Positions 34,401-45,181 of a stretch of DNA of 64,000 nucleotides are shown here, piece by piece. The notes beneath the pieces are model-generated. The model made no database searches. It was not told the origin of the DNA and was given only the letters and a program-made list of their open reading frames with translations. How positions within the stretch are numbered: the first letter of the stretch is position 1; every line of letters begins with the position of its first letter. The position numbers and the translations under genes are program-made. The stretch is from Symbiodinium natans (Eukaryota; Sar; Dinophyceae; Suessiales; Symbiodiniaceae), in contig CAJNDS010002046.1 in NCBI GenBank assembly GCA_905221605.1, forward strand, positions 1 through 64,000, given 5' to 3'.

Positions 34401-37400
34401 TCGGGAATCACAAAAAGACACTGAGCCGAGAGTTTGTTAGATTCTGTTGAGGAGTAACTTGAGCAAAACAGGCCATGCCAAGGGTTGAGCATCAAATGCT
34501 CTTCCAAACATGAGCTATGAACCTCCAAGTGCACATATTCAGCACAAGCTGCGTAATTGCACTCCGCCATCTGCCTTGCCCACCCGCAGAGACAAGGCCT
34601 TCTGCCAGAAGCCTGCGGTTGTCCCGTCAGGCATGTGAAGTTTCTCTAACATTCCAGATGGATTCGCTTCTTCTTGAGTGTCGCGCTAGGGCCAAGTGAA
34701 GAAACGGGTGAAAACATTAATCAGGCCGTATACTCATACATACTATTTTGAATACCAAGGCTGACTCGATGTTGCTCCCCCAAACATTCGGCTGATGAGC
34801 CCATCGCTGCACTACTCTGTGATCACGGTGCAGGACTACAGTGCCAACATTCCCCGATCCGCAGGCTCGCGACCACACCCTAGTCGGGCTTGGGGCTTGG
34901 GATTTTGATGGGGTTTCAGGCGTCAGGCGTCGTTTAGGGTGTAAAGCCTAAAGCAGCTTTCGTTTAGAAGAGCTCTGCCCCCTCCAACACCCTGAACATC
35001 CCTGAACCAAGTCAAGTCCCCAATGCATGAAGCATCTTGAAGCGATGCCTTGTAGCCCAAGCGCCCGGGCAGCTGTGCTTGATGCTATGTCATCCAAGCC
35101 TTTTCAATGTGTGGAGGTTGCTGTCACAACATTGCATGCAATAGTCAAACACAAGTGAGCAGGTCGCTGACCATAAAACGCAGAGCAGAACACAACTCAA
35201 CCAGCTTTCAGATCAGCCAAAGACTCCTGACTACAAGCAGGATGAGAGGCTCGACTGGCCCAGAAGGTCCAGCGTGGTTGTCCACTCAGAAGCCCTTTCG
35301 CAAATGCCTTGGGGTCTCAAGGTTGTTTTGTTTCATAAGCCTAAGACGCCGTGCAGGACATGGAACATGGAGAGATTGGGTCAGGGTCGGCGGTGGGCGC
35401 GAGGAGCCTGGGGCTTTTTCATCAGGAGGCCTGCCACGCTGCTGCGGCTCACAAAATCTGCCTGCAGCCTGCCCAGGGGTCCATCCGAAGAGGGGACCAA
35501 AACTACCAGACTTTGGGTCTCAGGTCAGGTTTCTGCCATCAAAAGTGTCGTTTGAGCATGGCAATGATGGAAATGTAAAGCCTGTTAAGCAGGAATACAT
35601 GGCTTGGTGCTTAGCTTGTGGCATAGAACAAAGGCATGGGCTTCCTCGATCATTCCCGTGCCAATCATTCCTGAAATCCTGCATGGCCTCTGCAGGGGCA
35701 TCTGTCGGAAGAGGGCCAGCGCAGTCGTCCAGGAGGCTGTCTGCTGGCAAGTCTGCAATGCCTGGGGGACGTGGCGTCTTGTCATTCTTTGACTGGGCTA
35801 AGGTCGGGTTCCAGCTGTCTAAGTCTGGCCTCCCACTGCCTGTTGCCCACATTTTGGTGCATCCAAACTGGGCCCTCTTAGCTTGGACGGATGGTTTCAA
35901 CTTCGAGGAACTCACCCCGGTTTGACGCAGCTTTTGCATCTGGGATCATCCCAGCAGCCCCGGACATCTAGAGCAAGACAGTTTGACCTTCTCTCTCGGT
36001 ACCGTCGTCATGAGGACTTGGCCTCCAACACCCAATACGCTCGGACCGGGTTCAACTCAGTTTTTTTCTGAGACAGCGTTTTCAAATTCCGTCAACTTCT
36101 TCGATTCCGAGATGGGCAGTCGCATGACTGTCATTTGTGTTAAGGACTTTCAAAATAACAAGTCACATTCTTGCTGAGACGACGAGCAGACTAGCACAAG
36201 CCAGCAGCAAACGTGCCATTGCTGGCAGCTTCCTGTCGACTTTGGCATCGAAGTAGACCACTGCAGAGCAATGACTCTTTTCAGCCAAGTTGCTGCGCAG
36301 GTGGTCGCCTGCATCTGAAGGCAAACTGGACATGCTTTAGCTCAAGCTTAAGGCTGTGCAGCTTCGGGTTCAGCATGAGGATGCTGCAACCAGAGGATGG
36401 CCCTCCCGAAGCATGCACGTAAATGTAAAGACCCGCACGTGCCAACAACCTGCAAGCAAGACTTTGCGGGCGGTGGGCAAGATGGATGCTAGGCCCAAAG
36501 CTCGTGGAGTGTGGGCCCCTTCCCACCAATGGGCAAACCTCTGAATGAGACCCTGAACGTCGGAAACCGAGATGCTCTCTCAGAAGTCGCTTCAAAGCAG
36601 GATGTCTCTGCACTCTGCAGTCTGACTCGGTCTGACTTGCCTCTGTCGGCATGTCATGGGCTCGGGCACAGCCTGCCATCCAGAGCGACACCGCCAGAGG
36701 CCATCGTACATGTCCTCTCCACTTCGTGGAGGCAGGGAATCAGGCTTCAGCAACTGCTGTCTGCAGGCATCCATGCAGCATGCATCGACCCGTACATGTT
36801 CTATCATGCTCTGCTTCCCAGACTTCCAGGCTCAAACAACTCCGGATGGGGACATTCTCCCTTACGTATGGCTCTGCCTTGACCGACAGCCAAAGCCGCG
36901 CCGAAACGTGCCGCCACTGGACTCACCTTGTCCATGTTCTTACCAAGAGTATGGACGATCTACTGATGATGACCGTGCTCGGCTGACGAAAAGCATCCTG
37001 AGCATCAGCAACGCAGGCCGCCGATGGAAACAAACATGTTGTTACCGACCCCTTCATGCCAGCGCGCGATCTTATCGACCGCTACCCTCTTCTTATCCCC
37101 TTTTGCTTGCTTCCACAGAAACGAACCCGGTGCACCTGGCAGCGATCCAACGCTGAAAGGAGATGCAGTGCCAGGACCCACTGGCCTGCGCTGGCAACTA
37201 AAGTAACTAAAGGCTCCGAACCCTTCAAGTCCATGTGTGTCCAGGAAAGGTCCAAGTTCAAAAACCTGTAGGGCTGAGTCGGGGCCTCCTTTTGCAAAAC
37301 CGCTGGAAGCAACAAGTGGCAATTTCGAAAGGCAAGCTTCTGCCGCACCCCCACAGTTCCTGCAACAAACAGCTGCCCACCTCACCTTCGCGCTTCCCAG

Positions 37401-37766
37401 CGCTGATGGCCGCGTGTATGCTGCAGCCGTCAATTTCCAACATGTCCTGCTGAAAAATCTGGGCGAAGGCAGTTAGGGGGTCAGTCACGTTTTACAGAGG
37501 AGAAGTGCAAAATCTCAAGATTGCGCCTGCGCAGTAAAAAGAATCTCTGCGGCTCCGAACTCCTGCCTTGAAGGGGTTTCTGTATGGTTCCTTGTTCACT
37601 GGACCCTGACTGGACCTTGCTAGACCAGCGCTGATACTCAGAATCAGGAGTTGCGGCGCGCATGTTGGCAGACATATGCGGCACAACACCGGACCTCGTG
37701 CATGATGCGCAGCCAGCTTGCCGCAGCTTCCCAGTCGCCCCGCAGCTTGCAACCGCTGATGGCAGT
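18677..37766 (-). CDS. PPR-RluA pseudouridine synthase fusion gene
   Basis: A minus-strand gene of at least 19 kb. RNA-binding PPR exons come first (37766..27973), then ten exons forming an RluA-family domain (24892..18677). RluA enzymes isomerise uridine to pseudouridine in RNA using one Asp. Signatures in order: RLVVFKPPGWEVHD; HGFLHRLDVPSSGLI (catalytic Asp); SYEAYYDLQVQL; NYVALCHGHG; RARLHWQGNSATRS; GQPSVKLR; VSIGTGRRHQIRSHCAHIGH; DGRYT; CPRNFLHR; FRDHRGR. Phases agree at all nine RluA junctions and at the three 5'-most PPR junctions. Donors are GT, GC or GA; nearly all acceptors are AG|G. The first exon, the last exon and some middle PPR exons are not identified. Continuity between 27973 and 24892 is inferred from order, strand and known dinoflagellate fusions. 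Probably acts in an organelle. Confidence 0.75.
19019..19091 (-). CDS. RluA exon i
   Basis: Acceptor AG|GT, GC donor. Reads DGRYTSRQTFYEDWGLCPRN then FLH. The split Cys codon is completed from the previous exon. Confidence 0.85.
20180..20540. repeat. G/T-rich strand-asymmetric tract
   Basis: About 350 bases dominated by TTG, GTT and TGG on the plus strand, with repeated GTTGGCCGTTG. Lies in an intron of the PPR-RluA gene. A shorter related stretch is at 45840-45960. Confidence 0.7.
20799..20888 (-). CDS. RluA exon h
   Basis: Acceptor AG|GT, GC donor. Reads AYALVRVSIGTGRRHQIRSH then CAHIGHATV, the strongly conserved C-terminal RluA motif (TGRxHQIR). Confidence 0.85.
21727..21831 (-). CDS. 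RluA exon g
   Basis: Acceptor AG|GG after a 1.5-kb intron. Reads GQPSVKLRPVGREL and onward. The donor at CCAG|GTCG is preferred; a GTAGGG donor nearer the start, in the same phase, is possible. Confidence 0.65.
22430..22750. other. AT-rich island inside an intron
   Basis: About 320 bases of T/A-rich sequence with no gene, in contrast to the roughly balanced flanks. In the 1.5-kb intron between RluA exons f and g. Confidence 0.7.
23350..23404 (-). CDS. RluA exon f
   Basis: Acceptor AG|GT, donor AAG|GTAAGC. Reads VRARLHWQGNSATRSAGQ. Confidence 0.75.
23661..23725 (-). CDS. RluA exon e
   Basis: Follows a 72-base intron bounded AG|GA and AG|GA. Reads DVHRNYVALCHGHGAPLRHR and ends at an AG|GC donor in phase 0. 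Confidence 0.8.
23798..23852 (-). CDS. RluA exon d
   Basis: Acceptor AG|GT, donor AG|GA. Reads VVARSYEAYYDLQVQLRS. The 324-base intron before it contains the CT microsatellite. Confidence 0.8.
23922..23954. repeat. (CT)n microsatellite
   Basis: About 16 CT units in the intron between RluA exons c and d. Confidence 0.95.
24177..24233 (-). CDS. RluA exon c (catalytic)
   Basis: 19 codons between acceptor TAG|GAAGAC, embedded in CCCTAAA repeats, and a GC donor. Reads EDMDHGFLHRLDVPSSGLI; the Asp of HRLD is the expected catalytic residue. Confidence 0.85.
24453..24514 (-). CDS. RluA exon b
   Basis: Acceptor AG|GA. Reads APHQLLAWLRMTETAPAPIL and joins in frame to EDMDHGFLHRLD. The donor overlaps a GAAGAC direct repeat, so the junction may lie up to 6 bases further on without changing the protein. 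Confidence 0.7.
24817..24892 (-). CDS. RluA exon a (N-terminal motif)
   Basis: Acceptor AG|GA, donor AG|GA, 25 codons plus one base. Reads HDRLVVFKPPGWEVHDQ, the conserved entry strand of RluA enzymes (usually KPxG). Confidence 0.75.
24893..27972. other. Intronic stretch of the PPR-RluA gene
   Basis: The linker between the PPR array and the RluA domain should be encoded here, but no exon was fixed. A weakly PPR-like minus-strand segment (EFGRWLCKLDK) follows an AG|GA at about 25760. Long open frames on both strands (such as 26102-26611 plus) show no motif. Confidence 0.3.
27973..28055 (-). CDS. Possible PPR exon
   Basis: Acceptor AG|GT, donor AG|GC. Reads YQALESISRPNLYSTAVATA then GLRQVLQ. 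Confidence 0.45.
28780..28831 (-). CDS. Possible PPR exon
   Basis: Acceptor AG|GC. Reads ASSDGLRPGAAFYNMKL, a PPR turn followed by helix A. Confidence 0.4.
29356..29412 (-). CDS. Possible PPR exon
   Basis: Acceptor AG|GT, donor AG|GC. Reads CHQLQRQSLRPDIASHAA, matching the end of one PPR unit (LRPD) and the start of the next. Just downstream an open segment reads GVLNARLFHFKGRLAQAQEL, also PPR-like. Confidence 0.45.
29552..29706. repeat. Interstitial telomere-like array, mostly CCCTAAAA
   Basis: About 16 near-perfect 8-base units, bordered on both sides by 7-base CCCTAAA units. Read on the minus strand it is TTTTAGGG/TTTAGGG. Lies within an intron of the PPR-RluA gene. Confidence 0.95.
30968..30992. 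repeat. Short CCCTAAA array
   Basis: Three CCCTAAA units. Confidence 0.9.
31130..31262. other. AT-rich intronic stretch
   Basis: TAT/ATT-rich, no gene. Confidence 0.7.
31344..31422. repeat. (CT)n and (TTGC)n microsatellites
   Basis: Imperfect CTCT stretch followed by about ten TTGC units from about 31382. Confidence 0.95.
31884..31935 (-). CDS. Possible PPR exon
   Basis: Acceptor AG|GC, donor G|GC. Reads AQQLWPEALRFLQPLCH, a W-EAL-FL helix B. Confidence 0.35.
32000..35687. other. Long intronic stretch of the PPR-RluA gene
   Basis: No exon fixed. Open frames up to 272 codons (35107-35925, plus) show no motif and one lies antisense to a clear PPR exon. AT-rich segment at 33890-34060. Confidence 0.4.
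35688..35761 (-). CDS. PPR exon
   Basis: Acceptor AG|GC, donor AG|GC. Reads ALQTCQQTASWTTALALFRQ then MPLQ. Confidence 0.6.
36927..36997 (-). CDS. PPR exon
   Basis: Acceptor AG|GA, donor AAG|GTGAGT (the strongest GT donor in the window). Reads QPSTVIISRSSILLVRTWT, in phase with the previous exon. Confidence 0.55.
37136..37185 (-). CDS. PPR exon
   Basis: Acceptor AG|GC, donor CAG|GTGCAC. Reads QWVLALHLLSALDRCQ. Joined to the previous exon it gives AISAGKREGQWVLALHLL, a clear PPR unit. Confidence 0.7.
37386..37446 (-). CDS. PPR exon
   Basis: Acceptor AG|GA, donor AAG|GTGAGG. Reads DMLEIDGCSIHAAISAGKRE and continues in frame into the next exon as GQWVLALHLL. Confidence 0.7.
37695..37766 (-). 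CDS. PPR exon 1 of those recognised
   Basis: 72 bases, phase 0 to 0, donor AG|GT. Reads TAISGCKLRGDWEAAASWLR then IMHE: helix A (AISGC), G-W, helix B. Confidence 0.65.
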
Positions 37767-40700
37767 CTGACAGTGAGGGATGGAGGACTCTCGTGTCCCA
37801 TCACGCAACCATGCGGTGTACGGTATGTGCCTCTTAGCCGCAAAACACAAGCTGAGCCCCAAACTCCAAGTTCAACTTGCAATACCCGGATTCACCACAC
37901 CCAAAGCCAAGGAAGCCAATTCACTTCATGACCCGAAGAAAGTATTGGGCTACAAGTACAATACCTGAACCTGGCCGGGGCTCGTTGTAGTGGAAAGTGT
38001 TCAGCTTTGTCCGGCCGGCTCGGGCTTGGGAAAGGAGTGCTTCAAGAACTTCAGGACTTCCTCTCCCCACCTTGGCTAAGGAGGCTAAGATAAACCAAGG
38101 GCAGGGTTCTGATGAATGCAGAGGGGGACATGGAACTTAAAATAGCGGCCACAGGTTTCAAGGCCAGAAAGCGGGAGCGGAGTGAAAGCTTGATCTTCCA
38201 ACAAACAGATCTTGTCTTAGTTACAGCTTCCGGCGCATGGGCGGGTCCCATGGCCAAGCAGTGTTCTTTTGGGTGACTGCGCTGGGGCGCACTCGCCGAT
38301 TTATTGCCGTCGCCCTGATACTTGTAAGGCACTTGTGAACCGAGGCACTGCGCGCCTCAGGCGTGATGTCAGCTGCTTCACCTCACCCGTCAGGGAGAGT
38401 GTCGCGCGTGGTCTGCAAAACAGAGAAGAAAAAACGCGGTTTCGGAAGGGTTTCCGCAGGTTCTGGCATGCTTTTCGAAGTACGCGTAGGAAGGTTCAAG
38501 GCAGAGAGAGGCCCCTTTAAGGCGGCAGCTGCCTGCAGACTCAGCTCACGTGGCATGAGGCGGTTGGAAGGGGTCGGTGCTACCTGAGGTCTTTCAGTTC
38601 AGTCCACCCGGATCGGTGGAACAAGGAAGCAGTGTTTCGTTTTTGAAACTCGGTCAGGTTGTTCAACCAAGTGTGAGATGTAGGCGCGGGAGTAGGCAGC
38701 AGAAAGTGTGGATGGGAATTTGGCAAGATGGCCAAGGAAAAACGCACCATTCTGAAAAAACAACCGAAACAAGCTTTCTTAGTTGGGATTCTGGGCTTCA
38801 GGCCTTCGGGAAAGGGGAAGCCGAATCCAAAAGCTGTTTTTTCTTGACTGCAGCAACACGTGGACGTTTCAAACATGATCCTGCACTCTAGACTCTTAGA
38901 CTCAAGCATTTTTTGGATATCTCACCTTCTTCCGATGGGCAGCACTGGCAAGATGCAAGCCTTACAGATCATACTGATGTGGATCTGGCACTGGCTCAAA
39001 AGCCAACCCCTCGTTTTCCCGGAAACGTCCCATACCCAACAGCTCTCTCATAGGCAGGACTTCACCTCGCTAGCACGGGATGTGCTTGCCAATGCCACAT
39101 GCCTCAAATCGACTTCCAGAACATGTTTTCCGTGCTACCGAAGGTTTCCCACCGCATCGCGCAGTCTAACTTTCTCCTTTAGCTAAGGTAGCCAAGTCTG
39201 TTGGAAGGAACATGAGTGGCAAGCATAGGTCATATCCTACACTCGAACACGCTCCACACTTCCAACCGGCACTTGCCTCCATGTGCCCTGAGGTTGCCTC
39301 CGCACCGCTGCGGAACCCATCGCCTGGATGGTGAAGAATGAGTATCATTCCCCTAAACCCTTTCTTTGAGCCCCCAAACCCCAAAGGCTTGGAACTTTGG
39401 CTGGACAAATTTTGTCGCCACCCGTCGAGCCATGCTCCATGGGGCTACTGCAAAGATGTGGGGGTCAATACACCAAATGACATGGTGGGCCGACATCTCC
39501 GAGTCTCCGGCAGACATCGGTTCGCGAATTTCAAATTCTAGCCCGGAGGCCCCCGACACACTGGAATTGCTTGCCTCGAGCTGTACAGCCATGCAGAGCT
39601 TCTGCGCCGACCATGCTGGGATTTTTAGGCGCAAGCCACTGAATGGCCCCTGGGCAGCTCTAAGATTCCCATGGTTTGGGCACTGGACGCCGGCTGTGAG
39701 GCGCTTGCAGCTGCAGATGCGAGCGCAGGAGGTTGACCGTTGACCCATCCCTACAGAAACAAAGAGGCCATTCTGACTTCGACCATCAGTCCGAATCCAA
39801 ACCTCCCAATGATGCACTGAAGCGTGTCCAGGCTGTGCTTCAGAGTCAAGCATGGCCCTACCCATCAAGCCCAGGCCCATTGTGACGTCCCAACCTATGT
39901 TTCGAAGGCATCCTACTTCAGACATCTCAAGGCAGGGTACAAGGGTTTTAGGCCCCGAGGCAGTCTGCCGCATCCCCATGCCCTGACTTCCCAAATCCCT
40001 CTGCCAACAAACCCATGATTGAACCTTCGTCCAAACCCAACTGGACGAAACGACTAAACAATCCCATGCCCGAAGCCTAAATCTTACAGTACGAATTACA
40101 ACCACAGCAGTCATTTACAATCCATGAGGCGCATGTTGAACAATCTGTGAAAATGTCTCTCGTTCACGAAGCAGCTGCATGTCGTCATAAATGTTCGCAA
40201 CATCGTGTGCCGAAAGCTACAGTAAGGCTTGAGGAGGGCAGCTTGACAAGGGAAATCTCTGCAAAGCCTTCTCCGAGAACGAAAGTGACTCACAAGGCCG
40301 CTTGCAGCTCGGGGTAGCTGGCCGTGAAGTCCTGAAACTTCTGTTACTTACTCATCACACAACGATTATGACGTGCTTGCGTTTGTTTTTGTGTGGTTTG
40401 GCTTGTGATAAATTGCCTTTCAGAAACAATGAAGCCGTCTCACGAGGCTTGGGAGAATGTGAAGCCAGACTTGGCCCAGGAGGCTTCCCCTGTCCGACCT
40501 TCACAACATTATGCAAGCTTGCAGGCCTCACGTTGAAAAACATAGTACGTAAGAGGAGTTCTAAACAAAGTCAAAGTCCACGCTGCTCCCCTCTCCCCTG
40601 CTCAGCTTGAAACCTTGAAACTCCAACATCTCAGCCATCCGCACGTCTTCGGACCCTTCACAGATGGTGCATTTTGTCGTTCAAATCAAGGGTGCATCGC

Positions 40701-41677
40701 TTGTCTACCCCCCCCCCCCCTCCCGCTCCCTTGGGATGCCCAGACTCAAGCTTTCCTTAGCCCGTTAACTAAAGAGCAGCGACCCTTTGGGAATGCGGGG
40801 GAGGGGGTGGGGTATCCGATTTTTGGCGCCTTTTGGAACTTCTCGCGATTTTTGGGAGCGATGACGCTTGGGCGAAAGCGAGTCATTGCCAGGATTGGGG
40901 CATGTTCTCGCGGTTTTGACTCCGCGCTGCCAAAGCTGCCCCCCCAGACAACTGACTGCGAAAACCTCAAAACCTGGTGGCAAGTGACCCTCCCCAAAAG
41001 AGAACGCAGCCTTGACAAAGAAGTCCAGGTCAGGCTCAACCTTCCCCGGCGCACCATAAGGAATCCAGATTCTTGAGGTTGGGTGGTGAAGAGCTTGGTG
41101 TCAAGTCTGCAGGGATGGGTCTCCAGTAGAATGGTACGCTATGTTTCAAGTGGCGCGAGCTTGTCTGCCACCCGCCGGTCTGTAACAGCACTACTAGGTG
41201 CATGGGATCCTGGCTTGGGATGAGGGTCTGCATCGTGCCCCGGCATGCCCCTTGTGATGCAAAGATATGTAAAGCCAAGGCGTGGCTTTATACCGTTATA
41301 CCCGATGACGCAACTCAAGCTCTCTGTCCGCAGATTCAAGAGGCTTGTGCTGCCAGTGGAGGCTCAAAGCCGCGGTTAGCCTTCTGTGGGTCTCACGCCC
41401 ACCAGATGCCAAAGAGAGCGGCGCCTTCTCACGTGCGGCTCCACCAAACCGGTCGGTGAACACCTCGGGACATCGGGCTAGCTGGCACCTTTCAAGTTCT
41501 CGAGCGCGGATGCTGAACGTGTGGGCTTGTCAGGTAAATCCCGGCTCTCCCTTCCAGCAGACAGGCTCTAAAAGACTCCAAAGGCCCGATGCCTTTTTGG
41601 ACTGCGGAGACTGACACTGACGTCCAACTACCTTCACTTGCACGTCTCTGAAAATTCATCCGGTACAAGCCCCCGGC
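37767..41677. other. Upstream of recognised PPR exons
   Basis: Expected to hold the first exons and promoter of the PPR-RluA gene, but none was recognised. The 253-codon minus frame at 39353-40114 and the overlapping 125-codon plus frame at 39366-39743 both lack motifs. Confidence 0.35.
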
Positions 41678-41958
41678 AACGCCATCCAGATGGTCATACT
41701 CATGCTGAAAGAGTCGTGCCTGCATCTTGGCGTGCGAGGCGTCTGGCCATTGCAATTTGGGTCTATGTTTGCGGGTGCGGCAGTAAAGACTTCGGTTTCG
41801 GAGGCAGCATGAGAAGGCTCGTGTGATATATTTGCCAACAAGGGTGTCTTCATTCGAAATGAGGCAAGGGGTTGTGCCATTCGAGAATTTCTGAAGTCTG
41901 AAGTTTCGCAGGCGACCGTAGAAGGGCATCCCTCATCGCAACAAGGTGCTGACAGGGT
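41678..41958 (-). CDS. Peptide deformylase-like gene, partial (two exons)
   Basis: Peptide deformylases remove the formyl group from nascent organelle or bacterial proteins using a metal held by two His of HExxH and one Cys of EGCxS. The exon at 41719..41678 (acceptor AG|GC) reads ARLFQHEYDHLDGV, a perfect motif 3 (QHExDHLxG). The exon at 41958..41917 reads TLSAPCCDEGCPST, a near motif 2 with Pro in place of the usual Leu. The two lie in the right order, about 200 bases apart. Motif 1 (GxGLAAPQ) and the C-terminal end were not found, so the gene is incomplete in this reading. The product would be expected in plastid or mitochondrion. Motif 3 makes the family likely; the rest is inference. Confidence 0.6.
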
Positions 41959-42742
41959 CTGAAGCTCCAGGTCGTAGGATTGAAAGTAGCTGGCAACTTC
42001 CAAGGGCTAACGCCTCAAATGCATAAGAAGCTGCCCTGCGAAAACACAAAGACTGTGGCCCCTTCATTGAAGTACTTGAGGACCCTTGAGGGCCAGGTGT
42101 GTAGGACGGATTGGATGCTTTGAGGACGTTACTGTCTAGGCCGGCCCGGTGCTCAAACACTGTCTTCTTTCCGCCGCATAACATCAAGCCTGTCAGGCTT
42201 CTGACTTCTCCCATGGTGTGTGTTATCTGCTTCACTACGCAAACAACCCCAGAAGGAACCCCCAATCTAGAGCAAGCCCCGTGTGCTGTGCCTGCTTGGA
42301 GACTGGCACATGGAGATGTGCTAGTACCGTTTTGTTTCTGGTCTCCTGCACATTGACGTGATGACTACGCACTTATCCATGCCTGTCGTACCCATCACCT
42401 TTCACAATAACAGACCTCAGGGGTACTTCGCGTCTGTGAGCTTCCTTGGCTTGCCGGGACTTTATGTAGATCAGCGATCCTAGTAGGCTCCCTGAAGTTG
42501 TTCATGTCAAAGGTGTTTATCTACTTGCCAGACTGATTAGCTGCGCTGTTCCTGCAATAGGAAAGCAGCATGAGTGTAGAAAGTGTCGACGCCTGAACAA
42601 GGATTCTAGAAGTCATGGCATGGGAACACCGCGCACAGACCCTGCCAAGCAAATCCTTGACGGTGGCTACCATATCGTTTGCACCGAGGATTCTGAAGAG
42701 GTGAATCTCCCTTCACGACATCCGAGGTGGCCCCCGTATACC

Positions 42743-42802
42743 AACAGTCCTGAATTAATGGGGATTAGAATCGGGGGTACCATGATGCCTGTTAAGGACT
42801 GT
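42743..42802. repeat. Short palindromic dispersed repeat
   Basis: Begins AACAGTCCTGAAT and ends AAGGACTGTT, giving 9-10-bp inverted ends. An inverted relative is at 44294-44350, and a more diverged one at about 48862-48905. Confidence 0.55.
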
Positions 42803-44293
42803 TAGTTTCAGGGGGAACATCCCAACATCCAAGTCTTTACGCCAGGGAGCACAAGCTCGTCCCAAAGGCGCTTGCGAGACGCCTCCTGCACTGGTGCGAG
42901 GCAGGCGGGACTTCTTGTTAATGCAGCACCCCAAGTCCATTGTATTCTTGTGAGAATAAGGTGGTTGTGTCCGTTTCATTTTGCGATATGCGACTCCTTT
43001 GCACTTGAAGCTTGGATTTGCCCATGGTCATTCGCCCAAGGGAGTTTAGAAGACTTGGAGCCTTCAAGCTCCCAATACTTTTGGCAAGCTGCATGCCAGC
43101 ATTCCGAAATGCATGATGTAGGTTGTAGCCACTGCAACTACTGCAGCCTGATCAATACATTCATCGAAAGTACAAGTTGACGCGTGCTTGATGCGCACCT
43201 GTCGAAGGGAGTAAGGGGTAAACGTGGCTAGGGCAAACTACCTGGTGCCTGAGCCAGAAACCCAACAGCCTTCTCGCCACAGCAGTAACCATTCCCCTCG
43301 CCGGATTTCGTCTGGTAGTAGTCCTGAGCAGCTACTGGCACATCTGTGTGTCGCTGTGCTGACATACACATCATCAGTCTCGGGCATCCAGAACAGGGAC
43401 CATTGTTGAGAATCTCAGAGCTGGTAATGGCTGTTGCCAGCGGAATTCCCTAACATCCAGAGCTTGTGAATCTTAAGATGTATGCCGGCATAGACCCACA
43501 CGCCAGTCTTTTGTGGCCGGGTGCGAGCAATTCAAGAAGCTTTTTCGCAGTCATCCAGGCAGGCGTCCTCTGTTAGCATCTTAAAGGAAGTGGTGGCCGA
43601 GCGCACCTTGGCAGCGCGGGTTTGTCAGAAAAATGCCATACAATGCATCTGCATGTTTGCTCCGAACCGCCAGGTTGAAGTCAGAGTACACCTAAAATGA
43701 CCTACAGCCCCTGCCCCTCCCCTCGACCCGCAAACGCACCCTCACCCATAAAAGCGGCAAAGCACGGCACAGCGTCAAGCACACTCTTCTCTAAGTGTCG
43801 ATGCTGACGATGCTCATGAACTCTTGTCAAGCTACAGGTGCGCCGCCAAAACCCCATCCTGCTCTCAGCATCTTGGTGTCCTGGGTGCAGGCCGGGACTT
43901 GGGTTTGTTGGGTTGAGCCAAGGGCTAGTGTTATGGCTGCCCTGACCAAAAGGCAGGTTCAAGACTTAGCTTCCCCCGATATTCGAAAGCCCGAAACCTT
44001 TGGGTCTGCGGGCCTAGGGACCCCTTGCCAAAGGTGTTGGGCTTTCCTTGTGAATCCGCCTGGCGACCCTCGATGTCAGAGTTCATGGGCTCTTTGGTCG
44101 CGAGTTTGATTCAGGTTCCCTGGCCACCTGCTGTGGATGCCCGTTTCACAGTGCTTGGGGGATCCCATCGCTTTGCAGAGCTGTGCCCTTTCAGGTTTGA
44201 GGGTATCGGAATCGCCTTATTTATTTGGGGCATGCATGGGCCATGGGCATACCGTTTAACCTCTGCAAAGTGCCCTGTAGCCTTGCCTCATAG

Positions 44294-44350
44294 AGCATAT
44301 TATAGTACCCCTTATTACAATCCCATATTCAGGACTGTTAGTAGAAGGGG
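44294..44350. repeat. Short palindromic dispersed repeat, inverted copy
   Basis: Its reverse complement aligns with 42743-42790 (AACAGTCCTGAAT, GGGATT, GGGGTAC); its right side also shares GGACTGTTAGT and CATCCCAAC with the 3' side of the first copy. Confidence 0.5.
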
Positions 44351-45181
44351 AGCATCCCAACCAAGGGCCTTTTCTCTGGTCCAAGCAACCACAGTTCCTG
44401 GGTCCATGGTGTGGAAGCAGAGCCTGCCCAGCGAAGCGCCATGTCGGGCTGGGGCAAAGACATCGCGAACCCTACCCATACAAGGGAATGAATGCCCAAC
44501 TGTCGAGAAGCCGCAGGGCCCAATTGACAAGCAACTGCTAAGGGTTCAGGCTTCTGCTGCTGCGGGAAGCATGAACTACACGAAGAACCAAGCACAATCT
44601 CCCAACACAAGCATTCAACAACGTACCATTCGTATGGCATCGGCCCAGTATGGCCCCATGAGGCACCAAGGTTGCAAGTTAAAAAATGTCCGGGGCTGGG
44701 TGGGAGCTCCGCTCTCGAGGACAGGCTGGTCAGGACACTTGCACGTGTTGGCACATGCAGCTGTTTCCTGGCACAGCAGATGCAACATTTCAGAAGTTCC
44801 CTTCGTCAAGGCTTTGCATGTTTGCGCTTTTTTGGCCTTGGTGGATCGCCATAGCGCGCATTGAGCTCCATGGTGATCATGGCGTCCTCAGTGCAAAAGG
44901 CAAGGCCAACCTCATCTCAAACAGGAGAACTGAATCTTGCTATACGCCTTCTCATAAGTCAACACCTCGCGTGGTTGTGTCAGAAATTTGGTCTGGAAAC
45001 AAACGGCACTATCCACATCAAGGCAACCTTGTGAGCTGGCATTACGAATAGAAAGCGCATGTGATCCGAATCATTCGGAACTCCGGACGTCCCTGAAATC
45101 CCGGCGACTCTGCAGACACGCGGCACAAAGCTTGCTTAGCTCGTACGCTCTGTGGTCCGACCAGTGCTTCTCACATTGTAG

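Larger units (their letters stand above)
41959..45181. other. Stretch with no assigned gene
   Basis: Several frames over 100 codons on both strands (such as 44025-44864 plus) without motifs. Contains two members of a short palindromic repeat family (42743-42802, 44294-44350). Confidence 0.4.

Noticed and set aside
35107-35925. 272-codon plus-strand open frame
   Set aside because: No motif, odd composition, and it lies opposite a clear minus-strand PPR exon at 35688-35761.
39353-40114. 253-codon minus-strand frame
   Set aside because: No domain, low-complexity composition, and an equally plausible antisense frame.
44025-44864. 279-codon plus-strand frame
   Set aside because: No recognisable motif, unusual composition, and it runs through a palindromic repeat.
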